This document shows positions 44,798-52,359 of a DNA stretch of 64,000 nt, piece by piece. The DNA comes from an uncultured Draconibacterium sp. (GTDB taxonomy: Bacteria > Bacteroidota > Bacteroidia > Bacteroidales > Prolixibacteraceae): assembly GCF_913063105.1 (NCBI RefSeq), contig NZ_CAJXYQ010000005.1, positions 1-64,000 on the forward strand, given 5' to 3'. Position 1 is the first letter of the stretch. Each line of letters starts with the position of its first letter. Position numbers and translations under genes: made by a program. The notes below the pieces were generated by a model, which did no database searches, was not told the DNA's origin, and saw nothing but the letters and a program-made list of their open reading frames with translations.

Positions 44798-46270
44798 ATG
44801 CCTGAAAAGGATATAGCAATAGTATTCGATTGCGGAGCTACCAACCTTAGGGTTATTGCCATGGATGTGCAGGGCAGTATTGTGGCTTCTCAATCGACTG
44901 CTAACAATACCAGTGCCGACCCGGAAACAGCGGGTGGCGTTATTTGGGATGTAGATGCCATGTGGGATAAACTGTGTGCGGCATCAAAAAAAGTTATGGC
45001 GGCAATTGATGCCACCCGGATTGCAGGTGTTACCGTAACCACCTTTGGTGTTGATGGTGCTTTTGTAGATGAAAAAGGTGAGATGCTTTATCCGGTAATC
45101 TCGTGGCAATGCCAACGCACTGTGCCAATAATGAAAAATATTGACAAGTACATGGCCCTGGAGGAACTTTATGCCGAGGCGGGTACTTTCCCCTATGCAT
45201 TTAATACCATTAATAAGTTTATTTGGATGAAAGAAAACCGGCCTGAAGTGCTGGAGAAAGCGCATCGCTTTTTGTTTATTACAAGCTTGTTTATCCATAA
45301 ACTGACGGGGACAATGCGTAACGATTCAACCATGGCCGGAACATCCATGATGATGAATATGGAAAGCCAAAAACCATCAGCGAAAATTGCCGGAGCATTG
45401 GGAATTAAAACTTCCATTTTTGGCGATTTGGCCGAGAGTGGCGAGCAGGCCGGTGAGGTACACGAGCAAGCTGAAAAAGAAACTGCAATTCCGGTGGGAG
45501 TACCCGTGTTTTTTGCCGGACACGATACTCAGTTTGCCATTTTCGGCTCAGGAGCCAACGAGAATGAATTGGTGTTGAGTAGTGGTACCTGGGAAATTAT
45601 TATGGCGCGTAGTTCGGGATTTAAAGCTTCAGCAACAGAGTTGCAGGCCCAGCTAACCACCGAAGTTGATGCCGAGAAAGGATTATTTACCATTGGGCAA
45701 AACTTTCTGGCATCAGGTATTCTGGAGTGGTTTTCGCGAAATTTTTATGCCGAACTGAAAGGTGATGAATTGTACAGCACCATGATTGCTGACGCTGAAA
45801 AAGTGCAGCCCGGAAGCTCGTCGATAACCGTAAATCCTTCTTTTTATGCCGATTCTGAGAAAAAGGAAGGAGCCATAAATGGACTTACCATTCATACCAA
45901 AAGGGGCGAAATTTATCGTGCATTTCTTGAAAGTCTCGCATTCCGACTTCGACAAGGAATTGAAGCACTGGAAAAAGCCGGAGGGTTTAAAGCCGAAAAA
46001 ATTATTTGTGTTGGCGGTGGATCAAAAAATATGTTGTGGAATCAATTACGCGCTGATGTGTGCAATTTGCCGGTTCATCTTATTGATCAGAAAGAAACTA
46101 CTGTTTTAGGTGCTGCTTTATTTGTTTTTGCTGGAAGTGGCATTGCTGCATCACCTGCAGCAGCCCGGGCACAGATTCAATATAAACAAGAGATCGTAAG
46201 ACCATCGAAAAACCAGTTGGTTTACACACAGTTGTACGAAAATTTTAAAACAGAAACAGCAGGCCGATAA
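44798..46270 (+). CDS. fucK: L-fuculokinase (FGGY family)
   Basis: Phosphorylates L-fuculose at O1 with ATP. This 490-residue FGGY-family kinase starts at ATG 44798 (MPEKDIAIVFDCGATNLR); the earlier frame overlaps fucI and has no family similarity. Features: N-terminal ATP/phosphate loop FDCGATNLRV, catalytic-aspartate motif FGVDGAFVD, FFAGHDTQFAIFGSG, LSSGTWEIIMAR, and the C-terminal VGGGSKNMLWNQLRADV. Close relatives include rhamnulokinase and other FGGY kinases. The adjacent fucI supports fuculokinase, although the following RhaD-type aldolase leaves rhamnulose or a shared pathway possible. Confidence 0.92.
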   Translation: MPEKDIAIVFDCGATNLRVIAMDVQGSIVASQSTANNTSADPETAGGVIWDVDAMWDKLCAASKKVMAAIDATRIAGVTVTTFGVDGAFVDEKGEMLYPVISWQCQRTVPIMKNIDKYMALEELYAEAGTFPYAFNTINKFIWMKENRPEVLEKAHRFLFITSLFIHKLTGTMRNDSTMAGTSMMMNMESQKPSAKIAGALGIKTSIFGDLAESGEQAGEVHEQAEKETAIPVGVPVFFAGHDTQFAIFGSGANENELVLSSGTWEIIMARSSGFKASATELQAQLTTEVDAEKGLFTIGQNFLASGILEWFSRNFYAELKGDELYSTMIADAEKVQPGSSSITVNPSFYADSEKKEGAINGLTIHTKRGEIYRAFLESLAFRLRQGIEALEKAGGFKAEKIICVGGGSKNMLWNQLRADVCNLPVHLIDQKETTVLGAALFVFAGSGIAASPAAARAQIQYKQEIVRPSKNQLVYTQLYENFKTETAGR

Positions 46271-46326
46271 ACTTTGAGGTTTTATGCAATAGTTGTATTT
46301 TAACCCAGGTTTTTGAATAATGAATT

Positions 46327-47124
46327 GTGGTTAAAACAACAGAACTACCGGAATCGGTACAAGCAGAAATAATTAAAATTAAAGAAATTGCCGCTTACCT
46401 GTGGGAGCGGGGATGGGCAGAACGAAATGCGGGAAATATATCGGTAAACCTTACGGAATACTGTGTTCCTGCTGATTTCGTTTACTCGGCAGATGAAGTG
46501 CCATTCTTTTGCCCACCCGAAATGGCAGACTCGGTTTTATTTATTACCGGTTCGGGGTGCCGGTTGCGCCGGCTTATTACTAAGCCAGAGGAGGCGGCAG
46601 CCATTGTGCATATCAATAAAAAAGCAAATGCTTACCGGCTGATTTGGGGTGGGGAAAAACAAAATTTTGCGCCAAGCTCCGAGTTTATTTCGCATTTGCA
46701 GTTGCATGCTTTTAATTGCTCACACCGGCCTTTGCAAAAAACAATCATTCATACCCATCCATCAGAATTAATTGTGTTAAGCCATCACCCGCTTTTTGGC
46801 AAGGAGGAACAGTTTAACTATTCCTTATGGAAAATGTGCCCTGAAATCAGGCTTTATGTCCCGAATGGTGTGAGCTGTGCGCCCTACGCGCGATACGGTA
46901 CAGAAGAGCTTGCCCGACTTACCATCCAGGGTTTTCAGACACGGGATATTGTTTTATGGGAAAAACACGGGGCAGTGGCTACCGGTACAGATGCAGAGGA
47001 AGCCTTTGATTTTTTAGATGTAGCCAACAAGGCAGCCAAAATGTTGCTGATGGCCTGGTCGGCCGGGTTTGAGCCAGCCGGATTAAGCGCCAACCAACTC
47101 GATGAATTAGGCCGAACTTTATAA
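46327..47124 (+). CDS. Rhamnulose-1-phosphate aldolase-type class II aldolase
   Basis: Zinc-dependent class II aldolase of 265 residues that cleaves a 6-deoxyketose-1-phosphate to DHAP and L-lactaldehyde. It aligns along its length with E. coli RhaD: GWAERNAGNIS (29-39), FITGSGCRLRR, IWGGEKQNFAPSSE, and zinc ligands H142 and H144 (IHTHPS) with H214 (EKHGAV). Catalytic E119 lies at nearly the same position as E117 in E. coli. Following fucI-fucK, it probably acts on fuculose-1-phosphate as well as, or instead of, rhamnulose-1-phosphate. The start is GTG 46327: an in-frame stop lies just upstream and the next ATG is beyond the active-site region. Confidence 0.9.
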   Translation: MVKTTELPESVQAEIIKIKEIAAYLWERGWAERNAGNISVNLTEYCVPADFVYSADEVPFFCPPEMADSVLFITGSGCRLRRLITKPEEAAAIVHINKKANAYRLIWGGEKQNFAPSSEFISHLQLHAFNCSHRPLQKTIIHTHPSELIVLSHHPLFGKEEQFNYSLWKMCPEIRLYVPNGVSCAPYARYGTEELARLTIQGFQTRDIVLWEKHGAVATGTDAEEAFDFLDVANKAAKMLLMAWSAGFEPAGLSANQLDELGRTL

Positions 47125-47189
47125 TACCTGCTTGTGTTAAATTCTTTAGTGTGTTTTCGACACATTGGATTTGCTTTGTGCAAAAATCC

Positions 47190-47197
47190 TACCTTTG
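47190..47197 (+). promoter_or_regulatory. -7 promoter element for the MFS gene
   Basis: TACCTTTG matches TAnnTTTG, 25 bases before the ATG. TTTG at 47170-47173 is nearer than usual (16 bp), so the -33 element is uncertain. Confidence 0.45.
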
Positions 47198-47222
47198 GCG
47201 CTTCAATAAGAAATAATCGGGT

Positions 47223-48425
47223 ATGTTGATAGATCATTCGCGCAAGATTTTTGTTCCTGTTTTAACATTGGTAATGGCTGCTTTGGTTGCCATGTCGCCA
47301 TTTGCCATTGATACTTATATTGCGGCCTTACCTGATATTGCCCGTTTTTTTGGAGTTGAACTTAACGTGGCCGAGCTAACCATTACCCTATATTTTCTGG
47401 GGTTTGCTTTAGGAAATTTTATCGGAGGCCCCTTGTCGGATTCTTTTGGCCGAAAAACAGTGGCTTTATCTGGAATTGCTCTTTATGGTTTTTCTGCATT
47501 ATTGATTACGCGTTGTACACAAATTGAATACATGCTCGCACTTCGCGTTTTACAAGCCTTTGGTGGCGGATTTGCTACCGTTACCGCAAATGTATTTGTG
47601 CGCGACTGGTATGGCGGAAAGCAAATTGCGCGTATTGTTACCATAATTAGCATGATTATTATGCTGGCACCGCTATTCGCCCCAATTATTGGTGCGGGTT
47701 TAATTCATTGGTTGGGTTGGAAAAGTATTTTCCTTTTTTTGTTTGCATTTGCCGTGTTTTTGTTTTTGGCTCTGGGCTTACTCATCCCCGAATCAAGAAG
47801 TCCGGAGTTAATTACGAGAAGAATTACGGCCAAACAGTTTTTACAGAAATATCGTTTGTTCTTTTCCAGTAAAAGAAGCACTGTTCTGCTTGTAGCCATA
47901 AGTTTGCCTATGTCGGGAATGTACATTTTTATTACCGCTGCATCGTTTATTTATATTGAATATTTTGGAATCAGTCAGATGCAATTTCCCTTGTTTTTTG
48001 GCGCCAATGTGGTATTAAATATTTTGCTTTCGTTTATTAATACATTGCTTTTAAAGAAATACGAGCCCGGGAAAATACTTCGCTTTGGTCTTCTGCTACA
48101 ACTTTTTTCAGGCTTATGGCTACTAATTTCTGTTGCTGTGCCCCAGCCGCAGTTATGGTCGGTTTTTTCGTCAATTGTTTTGTTTATTGGTAGTTTGGGC
48201 TTGGTATTTGGCAATGGTACAGCCACCATTTTAAATCATAATCCGGAGCTGGCCGGATCGGCCAATGCAACAATTGGCATTGCTCGTTTTGCATTTAGTG
48301 CATTTATTGGCAGTATGCTGGCCTTGTTTCATACCGGCAATTTAATTCCATTTGGCCTGGTGCTTTTTCTTTGCTCCTTGTCGGGGAATTTTCTATATGC
48401 CTGGGCTGTAAAAATCGATAATTAG
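47223..48425 (+). CDS. MFS transporter, Bcr/CflA-type drug exporter
   Basis: This 400-residue inner-membrane protein has twelve predicted membrane segments. The N-terminal AMSPFAIDTYIAALPDIA and the loop 2-3 motif GGPLSDSFGRK are typical of Bcr/CflA proton-driven exporters, as is RVLQAFGGGFATVTANVFVRD. The family exports bicyclomycin, sulfonamides, cysteine or unknown metabolites. It is unlike FucP, so it is not an obvious fucose importer despite following the fuc genes. A separate -7 element directly upstream supports independent transcription. Confidence 0.88.
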   Translation: MLIDHSRKIFVPVLTLVMAALVAMSPFAIDTYIAALPDIARFFGVELNVAELTITLYFLGFALGNFIGGPLSDSFGRKTVALSGIALYGFSALLITRCTQIEYMLALRVLQAFGGGFATVTANVFVRDWYGGKQIARIVTIISMIIMLAPLFAPIIGAGLIHWLGWKSIFLFLFAFAVFLFLALGLLIPESRSPELITRRITAKQFLQKYRLFFSSKRSTVLLVAISLPMSGMYIFITAASFIYIEYFGISQMQFPLFFGANVVLNILLSFINTLLLKKYEPGKILRFGLLLQLFSGLWLLISVAVPQPQLWSVFSSIVLFIGSLGLVFGNGTATILNHNPELAGSANATIGIARFAFSAFIGSMLALFHTGNLIPFGLVLFLCSLSGNFLYAWAVKIDN

Positions 48426-48823
48426 TTGATTTCAATTGGTTTTTGTCAATGTCGGCCTCTCTGCCAGTTTTTCTTTCTATGCCTATTTCATATTTGTTTA
48501 AGTAGGCCTTTAAATAGCCTCAAAACATTTTAAAATAAATTAATGTGTCAATGCGACACTAACCAAATTTATTTATATATTGCCAATAATTAGCGGATGG
48601 AATTTCGGACAAAATAGAATTCTGATTTGGCGTAGATACTCTATCGTGTAAACCAAGTCTTTTAAGATTTAAATATTACGCCACAGAAATACCGGAGTGC
48701 TGATAATCGAAGAGAATTACAAATATTACATAGGCAGTGGATTTTGGTTTATGCTTCCTCCCTGAAAGGGTTCAGGGGGGGAGCTCCACTCATTTTAGCC
48801 TGCATCCGCCAGGAGCAGGTTTT
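48426..48823. other. 398-bp gap between convergent MFS and SSS symporter genes
   Basis: No gene is seen. AT-rich sequence is followed, close to the symporter stop codon, by a hairpin CCTGCATCC (48802-48810) with GGAGCAGG (48815-48822) and a T run reading plus. This could terminate the MFS transcript. A second short inverted repeat, CCCTGAA with TTCAGGG, lies near 48761-48777. Confidence 0.5.
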
Positions 48824-50317
48824 TTATTTGTTTTTTTGATTGGCAAACAACTTTTGCACCAAAAATCCCACAAGAAAAATTACCAGGGTCCCCAATACGA
48901 TGGTTAAGTTGCTGTGTAATGGACTTTTAAATTTTAATAGATTTTCTTCTGTAAAATATAAGGGAGATAAACTCATCCAGCTAATTACAACTACACCCAG
49001 AACCACACCGATTGCAGCGTCGATATTTCTGACTTTTTTTGACATAAAAGCCAGTAGAAACAAGCCAAGCATACCTCCGCTAAAAATCGACGCCAACGAC
49101 CACCAGGCATCCAGAACGCTTTCCACACCAACAAGCGTAAGCGAAATAAGCACTCCAAGAATTCCGAATATTACGGATGCGATGTGTAACACTCTCATGG
49201 AAGATTTTTCGGAAGGATTGTGGTTGATATAACGCTTGTAATAATCAGAAAGAAAAATGGTTGCTGTGCTGTTAACGCTGGTCGAAACCGTACTCATTCC
49301 AGCTGCAAAAATGGCTGCAATTAACAAACCGGTTATTCCGGTGGGCAGTGCATTTACAATAAAAAACGGAAATATTTTATCGCCTGCCCCGGTAGTAGAG
49401 AGTTCCGCTGGCAGCATATGGGGTTGTGCCGAGTAATATGCATAAAGAGCTGTTCCGATGTAAAAGAAAACCAATGAAACCGGCAGGTACAATAAGGACC
49501 CAAATAAGGTGGAAAAGCGTGCTTTTTTAGTCGAGCTGGTTGTCATGTAACGCTGTACAAAATTCTGATCGATTCCAAAGTTCTGAAGATTAATAAACAA
49601 GCTGTAAATAAGCACCACCCAGAAAGTTGATTCAGAAAGGCTGGCACCAAAACTGCCAAGGCTAAATTTATTGCTCGCGGCAGCTATTTCAAAAACCTGT
49701 GTTGGGCCTTCTGGCATCGAGAATGTAAGCAAGCCGGCACATAACAAAGCACCGGCTATAAGTATAATTCCCTGAATGGCATCGGTCCATATAACGGCTT
49801 GAATACCTCCAAGCATGGAGTAAAGCGTAACGGCAATACCGGTAACTACGATAATGGTTTTAATGTTCCAGCCAAACATGGCGTTTAGCGGAAGTGCCAG
49901 AAGCAGCAAAATAGCACCGGTTCGCATCAGTTGTGTAAGTATGTAGCACAACGAAGCATAGATGCGTGCCCAGGCACCAAACCTGATTTCCAAAAAATTA
50001 TAGGCCGAAACGCTGTTCATGCTTCGGTAAAGTGGAACAAAAAACTTTACAGCTAAAATCGATGCTATGGGTATGGCAAAGCTAAAAACCAGCGCATTCC
50101 AGTTTGATGAATAGGCTTTCCCGGGAAGGGCTAAAAAACTAATGCTGCTAACAAATGTGGCAAAAATTGACATACCCACAACCCAGGCCGGAAGCTTTCC
50201 TCCCCCGGTTGTAAATTGTGCGGCCGTTTTGTTTCGGAAGAAAAAACTGGCACCAAAAAGTACGTTGCCTAAAGTTATAAGTAAGAAAACAGCTACATCA
50301 AAAACCGGAAGTTGCAT
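48824..50317 (-). CDS. Sodium:solute symporter (SSS family)
   Basis: This 497-residue inner-membrane transporter has about 13 predicted membrane segments, the usual SSS topology. The start is placed at ATG 50317 (MQLPVFDVAVF); a start 36 bases earlier would overlap the GH127 gene. Typical features are FTTGGGKLPAWVVGMSIFAT, SISFLALPGKAYSSNW, YNFLEIRFG, YSMLGGIQAVIWTDAIQG and AAIFAAGMSTVSTSVNS. It is the last gene of the rhamnosidase/arabinofuranosidase operon and is likely to import a monosaccharide, sugar acid or related product with sodium. The substrate is not decided by sequence. Confidence 0.9.
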   Translation of the reverse strand: MQLPVFDVAVFLLITLGNVLFGASFFFRNKTAAQFTTGGGKLPAWVVGMSIFATFVSSISFLALPGKAYSSNWNALVFSFAIPIASILAVKFFVPLYRSMNSVSAYNFLEIRFGAWARIYASLCYILTQLMRTGAILLLLALPLNAMFGWNIKTIIVVTGIAVTLYSMLGGIQAVIWTDAIQGIILIAGALLCAGLLTFSMPEGPTQVFEIAAASNKFSLGSFGASLSESTFWVVLIYSLFINLQNFGIDQNFVQRYMTTSSTKKARFSTLFGSLLYLPVSLVFFYIGTALYAYYSAQPHMLPAELSTTGAGDKIFPFFIVNALPTGITGLLIAAIFAAGMSTVSTSVNSTATIFLSDYYKRYINHNPSEKSSMRVLHIASVIFGILGVLISLTLVGVESVLDAWWSLASIFSGGMLGLFLLAFMSKKVRNIDAAIGVVLGVVVISWMSLSPLYFTEENLLKFKSPLHSNLTIVLGTLVIFLVGFLVQKLFANQKNK

Positions 50318-50342
50318 AGTGACTATCTTTTTTGTTTTAGCA

Positions 50343-52358
50343 TTATTGTGCAAAGGGAATCCAAACCGACATTTCGCTGGGGCCTCGATTATTCCAGGCG
50401 TAATAAGGAATGAGTTTTATTTTTGTTTTTTGAAGCTTTTCCTTTGCTACTGCGCGATAAAGGGTGTTTTCCCATTCGGCTGGCGACGAAGTGATTAACT
50501 CTCCTTCCAAAACGATCATGGTGGCATTGGCTATTTTTGTTTCGCGGGTTTCAAATGTAATTTCTGCAGGTATTTTATAATCAAAAATACGTTTGCCATC
50601 CTCAATGTCGGGCGATTCAAGGCAATAAACCACCGGGCCACGTTTTACAGCCACCTGGTTACGGGTTTCTTCCACCAGGGGATTGGCTTCAATTAATACA
50701 GCTTTCATGGGTAAATCCAATTCAACAACATCGCCTTTTTCCCACTCTTGCGAAATTTCGACATAAGTACCTGGCTGAATTTTTTTGTCAACATCCTGTC
50801 CGTTTACTTTAAGCTTAGCCAGGGATGCCCAGCCCGGAATTCGCAGGTGTAAGGCAAAATTTTTAGGAAGCTTATCAATGGTAATTTTAATATTTCCATC
50901 CCAGGGAAAATCAGATTCCTGTGTAAGCTGTACCGTGTTGCCCGATTCAAGCTTGTTGGAGCCATAAAAATTTACCCATACTGCATTTTCTCCAAGCGAA
51001 TAGGCATATTCTTGAATTTGCGCAACGGTTCTGACTGTATTTGGTGGACAGCAGTTGCAATAAGAGATGTATGGCTCGCGGTTTTTCGACCAACGCAAAT
51101 CGTGGCTAAGCTCATTGGCTACACTTAATGGGTTGGTGTAAAAGTATCCTTTACCATCGAGGCTAACTCCGGCCAGCAAACTGTTATACATTACTGTTTC
51201 CATTACATCGGCATAATTTGCATCTCCGGTAACTTGTAGCATACGCCAGTTCCAAAGCAGGTTGCCAATGTTGGCGCACGATTCGTTATGGGCCGAAATA
51301 TTTGGCAATTCATAGTCGGCGCCATAGGCCTGGTGAACCTGTTGAATGGATGGCTGGTCGTAAGTTGTGCCGTTGGGTGAAACACCATCATAAAGTGCGC
51401 CACACGCTCCGGTTATATACATTTTGCGCTCAACTAAATCGTTCCAAATGTATTTTAATGCAATCATTAGCGAATCATCGCCGGTTTCGGCATAAACATC
51501 GGCAACGCCTGCATAAAGGTAGTTGGCACGCACGGCATGTCCAATGGCCTTTGTTTGTTGCTTAAACGGAATGCGGTCCTGGTTATGGTCGGTGCCATTT
51601 TCAACCAAACTTCTTATTTCTATCAGGCTTTTTGCTAATTCCAGGTATTCGGGTTTTTGGGTGGTGCGGTACATTTCAACTACGCCCATATAATGCGACG
51701 GGCAAATGGCATTGCGTGCCAGTTCGGCCGAAGCTCTTTTGTAAAAATTATACAAATAGTCCGTTGCTTTTTGTGCAATGTTTAGCAAGGTAGTTTGGCC
51801 GGTAGTACGAAAGTGTATGCAGGCTGCAGTCATTAAATGCCCCATGTTATAGGTTTCAAAATCAAGGCGTTCGTTAAATTCATGCTTTACCTCCGGGTTT
51901 TTCATTTCTTTAATCGAAGTTGGGGTATGAATATAGCCGTCTTCTCGCTGGGCTTTACCAATCATGGTAATAATTTCATTTATCTGTTTGCCCAGTTTTT
52001 CATCCTTGGTAAGGGCATAAACCATTATTTCAGCTTCCAGAATTTTGTAAAAATCACCATCGTGGAATGGTGGTCCAACATGTGAGCCCGTATCCAATCC
52101 GGCTGCAATTTCAAAATTTTTAAAAGCATGGCTAATTTCATCATCTAGGTAACAGCCCATCATGTGTGGTACCATCGAGTTTTTGCAAACTTCAAAGCGT
52201 TCGGCCCAAAAGCCATTTGTCCAGTGCACATCGCCAATGTTAGTGCTTTTAAGTTTGGCAAACGAACTGTTGGTGGTATTGGTAAGCGCCTTTTCCTGCG
52301 CCCAAAGAGTGGTGCATAGCAACAAAAAAGCAGATAGTGTTATAACTTGTAATTTCAT
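50343..52358 (-). CDS. GH127-type beta-L-arabinofuranosidase, exported
   Basis: This 671-residue glycoside hydrolase has an N-terminal signal peptide (MKLQVITLSAFLLLCTTLWA), so the start is set at ATG 52358 rather than 27 residues upstream. Catalytic-site features of GH127 (formerly DUF1680): HNESCANIG with zinc-ligand E359 and cysteine C361, and YCNCCPPNTVR with C436/C437. These correspond to the Glu/Cys cluster of Bifidobacterium HypBA1. Other conserved parts are GHAVRANYLYAGVADVY and the C-terminal beta-sandwich. Family members release beta-L-arabinofuranose; some relatives act on other sugars. It is encoded directly after the GH78 gene, with 1 base between. Confidence 0.9.
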   Translation of the reverse strand: MKLQVITLSAFLLLCTTLWAQEKALTNTTNSSFAKLKSTNIGDVHWTNGFWAERFEVCKNSMVPHMMGCYLDDEISHAFKNFEIAAGLDTGSHVGPPFHDGDFYKILEAEIMVYALTKDEKLGKQINEIITMIGKAQREDGYIHTPTSIKEMKNPEVKHEFNERLDFETYNMGHLMTAACIHFRTTGQTTLLNIAQKATDYLYNFYKRASAELARNAICPSHYMGVVEMYRTTQKPEYLELAKSLIEIRSLVENGTDHNQDRIPFKQQTKAIGHAVRANYLYAGVADVYAETGDDSLMIALKYIWNDLVERKMYITGACGALYDGVSPNGTTYDQPSIQQVHQAYGADYELPNISAHNESCANIGNLLWNWRMLQVTGDANYADVMETVMYNSLLAGVSLDGKGYFYTNPLSVANELSHDLRWSKNREPYISYCNCCPPNTVRTVAQIQEYAYSLGENAVWVNFYGSNKLESGNTVQLTQESDFPWDGNIKITIDKLPKNFALHLRIPGWASLAKLKVNGQDVDKKIQPGTYVEISQEWEKGDVVELDLPMKAVLIEANPLVEETRNQVAVKRGPVVYCLESPDIEDGKRIFDYKIPAEITFETRETKIANATMIVLEGELITSSPAEWENTLYRAVAKEKLQKTKIKLIPYYAWNNRGPSEMSVWIPFAQ

Positions 52359-52359
52359 T

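Noticed and set aside
47223..48425. Fucose permease (FucP)
   Set aside because: It follows fuc genes, but its motifs match Bcr/CflA exporters, and it has its own -7 element.
50318..50353. Earlier start for the SSS symporter
   Set aside because: It would overlap the end of GH127 and add 12 charged residues; the first membrane helix follows ATG 50317 directly.
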